Below, piece after piece: positions 8,025 to 18,400 of a DNA stretch of 64,000 bases (positions are counted from its first letter, which is position 1; every line of letters starts with the position of its first letter). The position numbers and the translations under genes were made by a program. The notes beneath the pieces are model-generated. The model did no database searches and was not told the origin of the DNA. It saw only the letters and a list, made by a program, of their open reading frames with translations. Origin of the DNA: Nostoc sp. TCL26-01 (lineage in GTDB: Bacteria > Cyanobacteriota > Cyanobacteriia > Cyanobacteriales > Nostocaceae); contig NZ_CP040297.1 in assembly GCF_013393945.1 (NCBI RefSeq), positions 2,310,804 through 2,374,803 of the forward strand, given 5' to 3'.

Positions 8025-9512
8025 TCAGAATTCTCTAGCGGCTAGGGCGATGCGTGCGTGTTCTCGGTCATCAAAATGGATTTTTTCTGTACCGAGAATT
8101 TGATAGTCTTCGTGACCTTTACCAGCGAGTAATACCCCATCGCCGGGTTGGGCTTGCAAAATGGCAGTACGAATAGCGGTAGCGCGATCGCCTATAACTA
8201 TTGGTTGAACAGTTGGGGGAATCCCTGCCAAAATATCCTCTAAAATCTTTTCTGGGTCTTCAGTCCGGGGATTATCAGATGTCACCACTGCCACATCTGC
8301 GAGTTCTGCCGCGATTTTACCCATTTTCGGGCGCTTAGTGCGATCGCGATCGCCACCACAGCCAAACACACAAATTACCTTACCAGGAATAAACGGTCTA
8401 GCGGCTTTGAGTAAGTTTTCCAAACTATCCGGCGTATGGGCATAGTCAACAATCACACTGATATCCTGTTGAGGATTGATTTGTACCCTTTCCATCCGAC
8501 CGGGAACGCCGGGAAACTCGGAGATGACATTGGCGATTAACTGCAAGTCTAACCCCAAGTGGAGAACTGCTCCCACAGCCGCCAAGAGATTTTCTAAATT
8601 GTATTGACCCACCAGAGGCGATCGAAAGGCGACATCACCTTCTGGTGTATGCAAAGTGCCACTGACACCATGAGGTTCATAACTCAAGTCACTCATACAC
8701 AAATCAGCACTGCTGTCATTAACGCTGTAACTCCACACCTTTTGGGGACTTAAGGCTTTGATTAATCTTTGTCCGTAAGCGTCATCAGCATTAATAATCG
8801 CCCGTCCTCGGAGATAATCGGGGCTAAATAACAACGCTTTAGCCGCGAAATAATCTTCCATATCGCTGTGATAGTCCAAATGATCTTGAGTCAGATTGCT
8901 AAACACACCCACCTCAAAAGGACAACCCAAAACTCTACCTTGGGCCAAAGCGTGAGAACTAACTTCCATCACCCCAAACTCACAACCAGCCTTAAGAGCC
9001 TGTGCTAATTGCTGTTGTAATTCCACCGCAAAAGGAGTCGTATGAGTAGCAGTTTGCTCGAAACCAGGCCAACGAGTGTATAAAGTCCCCATCAAAGCCG
9101 TAGCCAGTTTAGCTTGAGTCAGGAGAAATTCAATCAGGTGAGTTGTTGTTGTTTTACCATTAGTACCCGTCACACCCACCAACTTAAGTTTTTGCCCTGG
9201 ATAACCATAAAAGGCTGCGGCAATTTGGGCGCAGGCTTTAATCATGTTATTAGCACTAATGACAACAGCTTGATCATTTGGAGGATTCTTCTGCGCAGCC
9301 TGGGGAGAAACGATCGCCGCCACCGCACCAGAAGCGATCGCACTCGGCCAAAATTCTCCCCCATCTACCCGTGTTCCCGGCATCCCAATAAACAAATCCC
9401 CCGCACCACAAGCATGAGAATTAGTCTTTAACCCTTGAACTTCCGTATCCGTCAAAGCCGGGGGCAAATTTTCTACACTATCTACCGTCGCTAGTAATTC
9501 CCGCAATTTCAT
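8025..9512 (-). CDS. murE: UDP-N-acetylmuramoyl-tripeptide synthetase
   Basis: This Mur ligase adds the third amino acid (expected meso-diaminopimelate) to UDP-MurNAc-L-Ala-D-Glu in peptidoglycan synthesis. The 495-residue product has the ATP loop GVTGTNGKTTTTHL, the carbamylated-lysine region and the C-terminal motif SDNPRTEDP, which is the DNPR signature of DAP-adding enzymes. The start at 9512 is chosen because GAGGT lies 7 nt upstream; an in-frame GTG at 9533 adds 7 residues and lacks a site. The neighbour 9545-9832 is 32 bp upstream on the same strand, so the two may be cotranscribed. Confidence 0.96.
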   Translation of the reverse strand: MKLRELLATVDSVENLPPALTDTEVQGLKTNSHACGAGDLFIGMPGTRVDGGEFWPSAIASGAVAAIVSPQAAQKNPPNDQAVVISANNMIKACAQIAAAFYGYPGQKLKLVGVTGTNGKTTTTHLIEFLLTQAKLATALMGTLYTRWPGFEQTATHTTPFAVELQQQLAQALKAGCEFGVMEVSSHALAQGRVLGCPFEVGVFSNLTQDHLDYHSDMEDYFAAKALLFSPDYLRGRAIINADDAYGQRLIKALSPQKVWSYSVNDSSADLCMSDLSYEPHGVSGTLHTPEGDVAFRSPLVGQYNLENLLAAVGAVLHLGLDLQLIANVISEFPGVPGRMERVQINPQQDISVIVDYAHTPDSLENLLKAARPFIPGKVICVFGCGGDRDRTKRPKMGKIAAELADVAVVTSDNPRTEDPEKILEDILAGIPPTVQPIVIGDRATAIRTAILQAQPGDGVLLAGKGHEDYQILGTEKIHFDDREHARIALAAREF

Positions 9513-9544
9513 CTTGTGAACCTCGGCACACACCTTTCTTGCGC

Positions 9545-9832
9545 TTATTCTGCATTATTTTTTTCGCTATTGGCTAAATACTTACACAAGATTTGCTCCA
9601 ACTGCTGCACACTAGCACGAGGAGAAGGACGCGGTACAAGTTGTTCACTTTCTTCTCCAGCCTTTACCAGATAAAGAACTGGAACCTCATACTCATATGC
9701 ACTAAACCAATCTGCACGAGTTGTAATGTCACGAACTTCTAACTCAAAACTCAGATTTTCGATCTGTGCCAACTTCTCCTGCAAACCCTCACACAAATGA
9801 CAACCGGGTTTACTATACAAAATTAATCGCAT
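9545..9832 (-). CDS. Glutaredoxin/thioredoxin-fold protein (PF05768-like)
   Basis: The 95-residue cytosolic protein begins MRLILYSKPGCHLCEGL, with a CxxC redox pair (Cys-His-Leu-Cys) at residues 11-14. A later VPVLYL has the cis-proline typical of thioredoxin folds. It matches the small glutaredoxin-like DUF836 family. The redox partner is unknown. It probably precedes murE in one transcript, with a 32-bp gap. Confidence 0.85.
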   Translation of the reverse strand: MRLILYSKPGCHLCEGLQEKLAQIENLSFELEVRDITTRADWFSAYEYEVPVLYLVKAGEESEQLVPRPSPRASVQQLEQILCKYLANSEKNNAE

Positions 9833-9912
9833 CTACTCCCACCAATATAGGATTCCTATTTGATTTTTGTTGACGTAGCCTGGGCTGACGCATACAAAAC
9901 TCAGCATTAGCA

Positions 9913-10007
9913 GTAGGTTGGGTTAAGTGCAGCGCAACCCAACATGGATCTTAAAAACCCAGTATAGATATTGGTGTTGGGTTTCCCAAAGCCTCAACCC
10001 AACCTAC
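9913..10007. mobile_element. 95-bp MITE-like element (GTAGGTTGGGTT family), copy A
   Basis: The element is bounded by GTAGGTTGGGTT and its complement AACCCAACCTAC. Copy B at 36615-36709 has the same length in opposite orientation, and a half copy C lies at 54239-54286. Its outer base coincides with the last base of the Uma2 gene stop codon, so it inserted exactly at that gene's 3' end. No coding capacity. Confidence 0.85.
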
Positions 10008-10681
10008 TAGCTAATATTATCTTCATGATTTTCATATTGATCAATGTATTCTCTTACCCACTGACGAAATGTCTTGAGTGCAAGAGTTGTCCCCATAGTC
10101 TTCGCCATTTTTAAAAATCGAGGAATTGCATCCATGACTGGAAAACTTGGAAAAATTAAACTTGTTTCCGACTTAACGTATTCGTCTTCTTGTAGTAAAT
10201 TTATTTCCAGCAAACCACTTTCATAACGCCAAATTTCTGGCACTTTCAACCCTCCATAAGCACTAACTTTGGTTTTTGAGGTGATATCAATTTCAATTGC
10301 TAAATCAGGAGGAGGATCGACGCTTAAATCAAGCCGATCTTTTCCGATCATCAACTTGTAGTTTTGAATATAAAAACAATCATCTGGTTCAACCCCCACA
10401 GCCATATCTTCTCGCTTAAAAGTTGTTGAACCTAGAGGTTCCCAGCACAAATCAAGCTCATCCAGCAGAATTTTTACTAAGTCTCCAATGATGACTTTAG
10501 TCTTTTCATGTTCTGGAAGTGGAACCATGATTTCCAATATGCCGTGACTGTATGCAACTCGACTACCACGATGTTCCCCTAACTCAGCCAGAATTGTCTC
10601 AAATTCTCGCCAACTAATATCCTCTAATATCAAGCGCTCACCTGGAGGAACTCGAATTTGTTTGAGTTGAAGTCTCACCAT
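10007..10681 (-). CDS. Uma2-family (DUF820) putative restriction endonuclease-fold protein
   Basis: This 224-residue protein is of the DUF820/Uma2 type (PF05685), a PD-(D/E)XK nuclease-like family hugely expanded in cyanobacteria with no proven role. Family marks include SHGILEIMVPLPEHE, EPDDCFYIQN, and the core PPDLAIEIDITSKT, where Asp and Glu form the putative catalytic site, then PEIWRYE. An SD is not obvious. The stop codon TAG is adjacent to, and shares one base with, the 95-bp element, so the C terminus may have been trimmed by that insertion. Confidence 0.88.
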   Translation of the reverse strand: MVRLQLKQIRVPPGERLILEDISWREFETILAELGEHRGSRVAYSHGILEIMVPLPEHEKTKVIIGDLVKILLDELDLCWEPLGSTTFKREDMAVGVEPDDCFYIQNYKLMIGKDRLDLSVDPPPDLAIEIDITSKTKVSAYGGLKVPEIWRYESGLLEINLLQEDEYVKSETSLIFPSFPVMDAIPRFLKMAKTMGTTLALKTFRQWVREYIDQYENHEDNIS

Positions 10682-10717
10682 ATTGCTGTGGCTGGGAAAT
10701 AGCTGTATTTTAGCATT

Positions 10718-10895
10718 TGGTCAATGGTCAATGGTCAATGGTCAATAGGAGCCAGTCGCTTGTGGGGGTTTCCTTCGTTGTGCGGACTGTCGTTAAAAAT
10801 CAAGGGTTTTTGGACTGTTGACCAAATCAGTTACCAGTTAACAGTTATCAGTTACTAGTTAATAAACGTTCACTGTTCACTGTTTACTATTGACC
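10718..10895. repeat. Heptameric repeats (GGTCAAT, CAGTTAC, TGTTCAC types)
   Basis: Three GGTCAAT copies are followed by degenerate tracts such as CAGTTACCAGTTAACAGTT and GTTCACTGTTCACTG. No gene is seen between 10682 and 11065; the remainder has further ACCTGTAACCT-type repeats. Confidence 0.75.
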
Positions 10896-11065
10896 ACCAT
10901 CATTTATGGTTTTTTGGTTCAGTGCATAAGTCCTAGATACTTATAAGTAATCAGACAGAATTAATTACACAAGTTATTTCCTGTAACCTGTAACCTATAA
11001 CCTGTTCCCTATCTCTACATAAGAATTTAATTGTGTCCAACTACTTATATTCTGCACCCTCCCGA

Positions 11066-12121
11066 CTACAACTTGTCATAAGCAGCCAGAATAATCTTTT
11101 CCGTTTCCTGCCAATCAATACAAGGATCAGTCACAGAAATACCATACTGCAATTCTTCCCGTGGACAATTAATTGGTTGATTACCTGCAAACAGGTGCGA
11201 TTCTAACATCATGCCCACAATTGAAGTATTCCCATCGGCTATTTGTTGTATTACATCTGCTAAAACTTTTGATTGCAACTTGTAGTTTTTATTAGTATTC
11301 CCATGACTACAATCAATGACAATTCTGGGAGGTAACTTAGCCTCCTTTAATTTCTCTTCTACTTGTTTGACACTTGCAGCATCAAAATTAGGTTGATTTC
11401 CACCACGCAAAATCACATGACCGTAAGCATTACCTTTAGTTTCAAATACACTCACCTGTCCATCGGGATTAATCCCCAAAAAATTGTGAGGAGTTCTGGC
11501 AGAATGTAGAGCATTTAACGCAACTTGAATATTACCATCCGTACCATTTTTAAATCCCACAGGCATAGAAAGTCCACTAGCCATTTCCCGGTGAGTTTGA
11601 GATTCTGTAGTGCGTGCGCCAATGGCAGACCAGGTAATCAATTCACCGATGTATTGGGGTATGATGGGGTCTAAAGCTTCTGTAGCAGTGGGTAAACCCA
11701 TATCTGCGAGCTTAATCAGCAAATCCCTAGCAATTAGTAAACCATTTTCCACCTGGAAAGAATCATCCATGTTGGGATCGTTAATTAATCCCTTCCAGCC
11801 TACGGTTGTTCTCGGTTTTTCAAAATAAACCCGCATCACCAACAGTAACTTATCTTGGACGCGATCGCTCAACTCTTTTAGCTTTTGTGCGTATTCTAGC
11901 GCTGCTTTGGGGTCATGGATGGAACATGGCCCTACCACAATAAACTTCCGTCTAGCTTGAAAATCTAAAATTTCTTCTATTTCTTTTCTATAGTTTAAAA
12001 CTGTTTCTTCCGCAGTTTTAGTTAAAGGTAATTTTGATTTCAACTCATTTGGCGTTAATAAAACGTGATAATTTTCAATATTGGCGTTAAATAACTTATT
12101 GTGCATCAGAACAGTTTTCAT
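11066..12121 (-). CDS. 3-deoxy-7-phosphoheptulonate (DAHP) synthase, class I
   Basis: The enzyme condenses phosphoenolpyruvate and erythrose 4-phosphate, the first step of aromatic amino-acid synthesis. The 351-residue product has the AroF/G/H hallmark VVGPCSIHDPKAALEYA, the KPRTTVGWKGLINDP loop, GARTTESQ, and the metal-site IDCSHGNTNK. The start MKTVLMHNKLF at 12121 fits the family; an in-frame ATG at 12178 would add 19 residues without an evident ribosome site. Feedback regulation (Phe or Tyr type) cannot be told from the sequence. It stands alone on the minus strand. Confidence 0.92.
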   Translation of the reverse strand: MKTVLMHNKLFNANIENYHVLLTPNELKSKLPLTKTAEETVLNYRKEIEEILDFQARRKFIVVGPCSIHDPKAALEYAQKLKELSDRVQDKLLLVMRVYFEKPRTTVGWKGLINDPNMDDSFQVENGLLIARDLLIKLADMGLPTATEALDPIIPQYIGELITWSAIGARTTESQTHREMASGLSMPVGFKNGTDGNIQVALNALHSARTPHNFLGINPDGQVSVFETKGNAYGHVILRGGNQPNFDAASVKQVEEKLKEAKLPPRIVIDCSHGNTNKNYKLQSKVLADVIQQIADGNTSIVGMMLESHLFAGNQPINCPREELQYGISVTDPCIDWQETEKIILAAYDKL

Positions 12122-12248
12122 GATTGTGACTATTTCATTTTCGGCAAGTTGAGTATACATATTGTAAATGAAATGCACAATCCTAATTCATAGCTTTTGT
12201 CAGTAAAGTCAAAAATACTAGACATAAGGTGCTTAATTGCCAAGACAT

Positions 12249-12274
12249 AAAAAAAGGGGAATATTTCTTCCCCC
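12249..12274 (-). terminator. Probable rho-independent terminator of the GH13 gene
   Basis: Read on the minus strand, GGGGAAGAAATATTCCCC forms a stem-loop followed by a run of seven T. It lies about 100 bp after the amylase-type gene and upstream of DAHP synthase. Confidence 0.65.
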
Positions 12275-12377
12275 GCGAACTCGCTCTCAAAATCAATATT
12301 TTGAGACTGTTGACTTTTGACTGCTGACAAAAAAGCCAGCAAATTCATCGCACGGCAAAACAATCCTGAATGTTTGC

Positions 12378-14036
12378 TTACTGCCAAACAAACACCTTAG
12401 CTTCGTAGGGTCCGATGTCAGTGACGATACCGTCATCACCCGCTTCTACATCATAGTCTCCAGTCCACTCATGCCACGTACCGCCATTGGGAAAATTAGG
12501 AACATGATAACCTGCTAAAAATTCCTCTGAGAAATTTGTGACAACGACTATACGCGAACCTTCTTCATTCCAACGACTATAAGCTAACACTTTAGCTTCT
12601 GCGTTTTCGTGGATAAAATCAATATTTTCAGTGTAGAGGGCGTGATTATTTTTACGTAAATCAATCAACCCTTTATAGTACTTAAATAACCCCTGATTGA
12701 GATCATTGCCTAACAACGTCCAATCAATCTTTGATGATTCTGGTTGTTTGGGTTTATACTCACCAAATTCCTCACCCATCCAAATTAAAGGCACACCCAC
12801 AGCCGTCATCAAAATAGCCGTACCTAATTTAGCCCTTCTAAAAGCTTCTTCATCAAAAATGTTTCGATTACCTAACTCAACCATCAAATGATCATGGTCA
12901 TGATTCGTGAGGTAATTTACCACATTAGTTGCACCCAAAAAGCCCTGACGTTTGCAGTCAATCACATCCTTGAGGCTTTCTAAATCAAAAGTCTCGCCAC
13001 ATATATGAGCTTTAATTGTATGATAGAAACTATCGTGCCAGCAGCCATCCATCGGCCCATCGACATTAGTAATACTGGTAGTTTCAGGAATGTGTTCGGC
13101 AACGTTATAAAACGGTTTTGCACCAGCAGTATTTTTAGTTTCTTGGACAATCCAGTGCATGAAATCATAGTTAGCAATCTGCCGCGCCGCATCATAACGA
13201 ATGCCATCTAGATGGTATTCTGTAATCCAGTATCTGACAGTATCGCCAATAAATTTCCGGGCAGGATAGGTTGCGAGATTTTCATCATAGTGTTCATAAT
13301 TAAATTCCGGCCCCCAGTTATTATCAGGGTCACGCGGTTCGTGGTGATACCAATAATCGTGGTCAATTTGTGTTAAAGGACTGGATGCTTCTGAGTGGTT
13401 ATAAATCCCGTCCATAATCACCCGAATACCACGTTGATGACATTCATCAACTAGTTGCTTTAAACCAGCCGTAGAACCATAACTAGATTCAGGGGCAAAG
13501 AAATGACGAGGATTATAACCCCAACTGTAATCTCCGGGATATTCCTTCACTGGCATCAATTCAATGGCATTGATGCCTAATTCACACAAATAATCTAATT
13601 TTTCAATGACGTGTTTATATTTACCCCGTGCGTAAGGATCATCTTCGCCACCAGAAAAATCACCTACGTGTAATTCATAAATAACTAATTCGTGGTCTGC
13701 TGGTAAGGGTTTATCATCATGTTTCCATACATATGTATCAACAATTTTTTCCCCATCTTTAATTTTGACAATACCATCATCGTTACCACTTAATTCATTA
13801 ATATCAGTAGCATAAGGGTCTGTTACATCCACCCATTCATCTTCTGCAAAAAACCATGATCTTGTTTGGACACGGAATTTATATTCATATGTACCATCTG
13901 CTAATTCCACAGTTGTCCGAAAATAACCATCATCGCCTTTTTCCATGGGAATTTCTTGCCAATCAGAAAAAGAGCCGATTAATGAGGCTCCTTTGTTATA
14001 GGGTGCAAATAGACTAAATTCAATGGGCTTTGTCAT
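12378..14036 (-). CDS. GH13 alpha-amylase-family enzyme with N-terminal CBM48-like domain
   Basis: The 552-residue protein probably acts on glycogen or maltodextrins in the cytosol; no signal peptide is present. An N-terminal beta-sandwich (about 1-95, FSLFAPYNKGASLIGSFSDW) resembles CBM48 of branching and debranching enzymes. The (beta/alpha)8 barrel follows with conserved regions MDGIYNH, LDGIRYDAARQ (nucleophile Asp), YNVAEHIPET (acid Glu) and NYLTNHDHDH (third Asp). A C-terminal beta domain ends the protein. Alpha-amylase, branching enzyme and trehalohydrolase are possible, and the shortness argues against classical GlgB. It is followed by a terminator. Confidence 0.85.
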   Translation of the reverse strand: MTKPIEFSLFAPYNKGASLIGSFSDWQEIPMEKGDDGYFRTTVELADGTYEYKFRVQTRSWFFAEDEWVDVTDPYATDINELSGNDDGIVKIKDGEKIVDTYVWKHDDKPLPADHELVIYELHVGDFSGGEDDPYARGKYKHVIEKLDYLCELGINAIELMPVKEYPGDYSWGYNPRHFFAPESSYGSTAGLKQLVDECHQRGIRVIMDGIYNHSEASSPLTQIDHDYWYHHEPRDPDNNWGPEFNYEHYDENLATYPARKFIGDTVRYWITEYHLDGIRYDAARQIANYDFMHWIVQETKNTAGAKPFYNVAEHIPETTSITNVDGPMDGCWHDSFYHTIKAHICGETFDLESLKDVIDCKRQGFLGATNVVNYLTNHDHDHLMVELGNRNIFDEEAFRRAKLGTAILMTAVGVPLIWMGEEFGEYKPKQPESSKIDWTLLGNDLNQGLFKYYKGLIDLRKNNHALYTENIDFIHENAEAKVLAYSRWNEEGSRIVVVTNFSEEFLAGYHVPNFPNGGTWHEWTGDYDVEAGDDGIVTDIGPYEAKVFVWQ

Positions 14037-14339
14037 AAAAATCTGTAAAATATAGAATGATGATAGTCAACATTTTCTAAATTATTAATCAATTTGCAAA
14101 TCAGTCATCAGAAATAATTAGTTTTATCTTGCTTCTATCGCTAGATAGATGTTAAATATATCAATAGATTATTTATTTATCATATAAATCTGATATTCCT
14201 GAAAATGAAGATAATTTACTATGTCTACTATCATCAGGCATAGATAAACAAAAAAGTATTTTTATGATAATTTTTCGAGATAAATTCCTCTGTGCCTCTG
14301 TGGTTAAACAAATTTACCACAAAGACACAAAAAAGATGA
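14037..14339. other. Intergenic spacer with GTGCCTCTGTGGT-type inverted repeat
   Basis: The spacer is AT-rich. Near 14290-14332 the sequence CTCTGTGGTTAA...ACCACAAAGACA forms an imperfect inverted repeat just after the DUF1823 stop. The promoter for the GH13 gene should lie near 14040-14120. No gene seen. Confidence 0.45.
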
Positions 14340-14717
14340 TCATTCAGCTTGATCAATAGTTTGTTGTAGATGACTTAGTAACCAATTAGCAGCAGTAGCT
14401 CTACGAGTTTCTCTTGGTGTAAATGTGCCAATTTTGTAACCTTTAAAACCCAACTTTTCTTTAGTGATTTGCTTGTATTCTTGGGGAATAGAACGAGTTA
14501 GTTTCATCGTAGCTGGGCGACTTTCCAAGAAATTGGGAGGTTCGGGATACTCATCTCGCCATGCTGGGGCAACTGCGCTATTTTCCCATTTCTCGGTTGC
14601 AGAGTCGTAGCGATAACCCAAGTAATACCAGACCAATTGGATGACAGTCGTATCATCAATTTGATCATTGAGAATACCCCAGATAGTTTCTGTATTCAGT
14701 GGTGGTAGTTCAGACAT
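14340..14717 (-). CDS. DUF1823-type conserved cyanobacterial protein
   Basis: This 125-residue soluble protein matches what I know of the DUF1823 family (PF08853), restricted to cyanobacteria and plastid-bearing organisms. It is Trp- and Tyr-rich, with recognisable segments TIWGILNDQIDD, VWYYLGYRYD, WRDEYPEPPNFLESRPATMK and TRRATAANWLLSHL. The function is unknown. The gene is divergent from acylphosphatase with 105 bp between the two starts. Confidence 0.8.
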   Translation of the reverse strand: MSELPPLNTETIWGILNDQIDDTTVIQLVWYYLGYRYDSATEKWENSAVAPAWRDEYPEPPNFLESRPATMKLTRSIPQEYKQITKEKLGFKGYKIGTFTPRETRRATAANWLLSHLQQTIDQAE

Positions 14718-14822
14718 AAGCCATCCAGAATTGAGAATTTTAAATTAGCAGATTCAATATAAAAAATCAGTTCTAGGTTTACAAACCATGTAGACTGGTA
14801 ATCGAGAATAATAGATGAGTCA

Positions 14823-15134
14823 ATGCCAAATTCTACACCACACTCACAACTAATTCGCGCTCATGTCTTGATTGTCGGTAGAGTGCAGGGAGTAGGTTAT
14901 CGCTATGCTACTGTCGATACGGCCAGTCAATTGGGATTAACTGGTTGGGTGCGAAACCTCCCTGATGGTCGTGTGGAGGCAGTTTTTGAAGGGGCGCGGG
15001 AAATTGTCGAAGAAATGATACGTTGGTGTCACGCTGGCCCTCCGGCGGCGGTAGTTCAAGATGTTGCAGTTGCATACGAAGAACCGGAAGGGTTGCGGGG
15101 GTTTGAAGTGAGACGGGTTGATGAGAGGGAATAG
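14823..15134 (+). CDS. acyP: Acylphosphatase
   Basis: This small enzyme of 103 residues hydrolyses acyl phosphates. The domain covers about residues 10-97, with VGRVQGVGYRY carrying the catalytic Arg and GWVRNLPDGRVEAVFEG carrying the catalytic Asn. The C-terminal GFEVRRV is typical. Its last codons run into a repeat tract (GGGAACAG / GGTAACAG 7-mers). Confidence 0.95.
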   Translation: MPNSTPHSQLIRAHVLIVGRVQGVGYRYATVDTASQLGLTGWVRNLPDGRVEAVFEGAREIVEEMIRWCHAGPPAAVVQDVAVAYEEPEGLRGFEVRRVDERE

Positions 15135-15260
15135 GGAACAGGGAACAGCTGACAGGTAACAGGTAACAGGGAATAGGGAATAGGGAACAGGGAAGGGGGA
15201 ATAAGCCACCCACAAGGGGCAGGGGTTTGAAGTAAGACGGGTTGATGAAAGGGAACAGGT
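15128..15260. repeat. Heptameric repeats (GGGAACA, GGTAACA, GGGAATA)
   Basis: Degenerate tandem 7-mers run from the acyP stop to about 15260. Part of the acyP 3' end (GAAGTGAGACGGGTTGATGA) is duplicated at about 15228-15248, so a small local duplication carried the gene's last codons into the spacer. The rest of the gap to 15404 contains one HIP1 site and probably the promoter of the next gene. Confidence 0.75.
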
Positions 15261-15404
15261 TATGGGGATTAGAGGCTTAGGGCTGTGAGATACAGCGATC
15301 GCATTCTCAAAGTTGAATGTATAAGTTATAACTTATATTTATAATACACGTGCATTTTTCAACTCCTCAAACTCACGTTTTACTAGGTTGCAAATGCTGC
15401 ATTT

Positions 15405-18400
15405 ATGGAAAAACAGCAACCCTTCTCCCTCAAGCAGATTTCTGTAGAGGATTGGGAAAACACGCCAGAGAATGTGAAGCGTCTGGTAGAGTCACTCTTA
15501 GCAAGTGTGGCTTTATCAGAAAACCAAAGCCGTCTAATTCAATTTCTAGATGCTACACCCATTGCGATCGCTGTTCATGACTCAACAGGGCAACTGGTTT
15601 ATATAAATCACATTGGACGAGCCTTGCTAGGTCATGATCAACCATTAGAACTGAGTCTAGACCAACTCTCACAAGTATTCCAAGTATACTGTGCGGGTAG
15701 TCAAGAACTCTATCCTTTTGCGGCATTACCCAGTACGCGATCGCTATCTGGAGAGAAAGTTTGGGTTGACGATCTCGAAATTCATCGTGGTGACCGAGTG
15801 ATACCTCTGGAGGTGTGGGCAACCCCGATTTTTGATGAACAGAGTCAGGTGACTCATGCAATTGTGGCGTTTCAAGATATTAGCGAGAGAAAGAGCGTTG
15901 AAGCCGAACGTCAACGTCAGGAAATGGAACAGCAGATCCTGGAAAATACTCTGCTCAAAAGTGAAAGCCAATACCGCCAGGTAATTCAGGTACAAACAGA
16001 CTTAATTTTGCGATCGCTCCCCGACACCACCATTACCTTTGCCAATGATTCTCTGTGTCTGGCGTTGGGTAAATCTTTGCCGGATGTAATTGGCTGGCAA
16101 TGGAGTAACTTTGTCCCTCCAGAAAATTTAGACGATTTGTATGGCAAAATTGCCGCACTCACCCCAGAAAACCCCATCTTTGAAAACATCAATCAAGACT
16201 ATCGCGCCGATAACCAAATTGGTTGGACACAGTGGATTAATTTGGGGATTTTTGATGAGCATGGGCAGTTGAGCGAAATTCAATCGGTAGGGAGAGACAT
16301 CACCGCCTTACAAAAACAAATTCAACGGGAACAAGCCCTAAATCGAGTTTTCCAGGCGATTCGCAACTCCCTGGATTTAGATACCATTTTTGCCACTGCT
16401 ACAGCAGAAACCTCGCAAATTTTGCAAACCCTCGACTGCTTTGTGGTGCAATATTTAGCAGAACAAGGGATTTGGCAACATATTGCTGAATTTCGCCATA
16501 ATCCAGACACCCCAACCACCATTGGCGTTGAGATTCCTGATGTGGGTAATCCCTTTGCCGAGCAACTCAAGCAGTTGCAAATGGTGCGGGTGGAAAATAC
16601 AGCCAACCTAGAAGATGAAATTAATCAAGAAATTGCTCACATCCTCCCCGGCGCTTGGTTACTCATTCCCCTAGTGATTGAAGGTAAACTGTGGGGCAGT
16701 TTCACTATTACAGCCTCCCAACAACCCTTCATTTGGAATAATGACCAAATTGAATTAGCTCAATCCGTCGCCGATCAACTAGAAATTGCCATTCAGCAAG
16801 CCGATCTTTACCAAAAGTTGCAACTAGAACTCACAGAACGCCGTCGGGTAGAGACAGCCTTAAGAGAGAGCGAAGCTAGGTTTCAAAATATGGCAGCGAA
16901 TGTACCGGGGGCAATTTTTCGTTACCAGCTGCGTACCGATGGTTCTGATAGTGTTGTGTACATGAGTCCTGGCTGTTACCGTCTCTGGGAAGTGGCAGCC
17001 GAGGATGTCATTGCCGATGCTACGCTGCTGTGGCAAATGATCCATCCGGAGGATTACCCAGGGATGCGCGCCTCGGTGCTGGAGTCAGCACAAACCTTAC
17101 AACCCTGGATTTGGGCCTGGCGGATTATTACAAAATCAGGGCAGGAAAAATGGCTAGAAGCATCTGGTAGACCCACTCAGCAACCCAATGGAGATGTGAT
17201 TTGGGATACGTTGATTTTGGATGTTACAAAACGTCAACAAGCAGAATACCGCTTTCAAACCCTAGCAGCCAATACGCCAGGGGTAATTTATCAGTATGTG
17301 CTACACTCCGATGGGTCAAATACCATGCTGTATGTCAGTCCTGGTTGTCGATATCTTTGGGAGCTAGAACCCCAGGAGATTGAGCAGGATGTGGAGATCA
17401 CTTGGCGGATGGTACATCCTGATGATTTGCCTGCCATGCGCAGATCAGTGCTGGTTTCTGCTCAGTCTTTACATCAGTGGAATTGGGAATGGCGGATCAC
17501 CACGCCATCAGGTCGGCAAAAATGGTTGCAAGCCTCCGCCCTACCCCAGAGACAAGCCAATGGTGATATTATTTGGGATGGGTTGATTCTGGATGTAAGT
17601 GAATGGCAAGCGGCACTACAGAAACGCCAACAAGCAGAAGAAGCATTACGAGAAAGTGAAGCCCGCTATCGATTGTTAGCTGAAAATACCAATGATCTCG
17701 TGTGTCTGCACGAGTTGAATGGTCGATATCTCTACATCAGCCCGTCTTGTGAATTCCTCCTGGGCTACGGGCATCAAGAAATGCTCAGACAAGACCCCTA
17801 TAACTTTATCCATCCAGAAGATCGCGATCGCGTTTATCAAGAAATTCTCACAGCTGTCATCGGCGGTAAACCCACGCCCATTACCTATCGAATGCTCCAG
17901 AAATCTGGCAACTATATCTGGTTTGAAACTCTCACTAAGCCCATTGTTGATGGCACAGGTCAAATTGTGCAACTGCAAACCACCTCCCGTGATATCACTG
18001 AACGGATTCAGGTGCAAAATCAGTTGAAACATGATGCCCTCCACGATGGATTAACGGGGTTGCCCAATCGTCATCTGTTCATGGAACGGTTGGAATTAGC
18101 GATTCAACGTGCCAAGCGCTTAGAAAATTATCATTTTGCCATTTTATTTCTCGATCTTGACCGATTCAAAGTCATTAATGATAGTTTGGGTCATCTAGCT
18201 GGAGATCAATTACTCATTGCCATTGCGCAAAAACTCCAAACCACTCTCCGAGCGATCGATCTCCCAGCGCGCCTGGGTGGTGATGAGTTTGTGATCCTCC
18301 TAGAAGAAATTCCGGATATTCAAGAAGCAGTTCGCATCACAGAACGGATTTTGGCAGAGTTGCAAGCACCCGTGATCATTGAAGGACGCGAAGTATATAT

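Noticed and set aside
12130..12387. 85-codon minus-strand ORF between DAHP synthase and the GH13 gene
   Set aside because: It overlaps the terminator of the GH13 gene and both neighbours' ends, and has no recognisable protein features.
14908..15215. Long minus-strand ORFs opposite acyP rich in LFPIPCSLFP repeats
   Set aside because: They are translations of heptameric repeats and the antisense strand of acyP, not genes.
16328..16840. GAF domain of the GGDEF-EAL protein as a second cyanobacteriochrome
   Set aside because: It lacks the CH and DXCF cysteines; bilin attachment is not supported.
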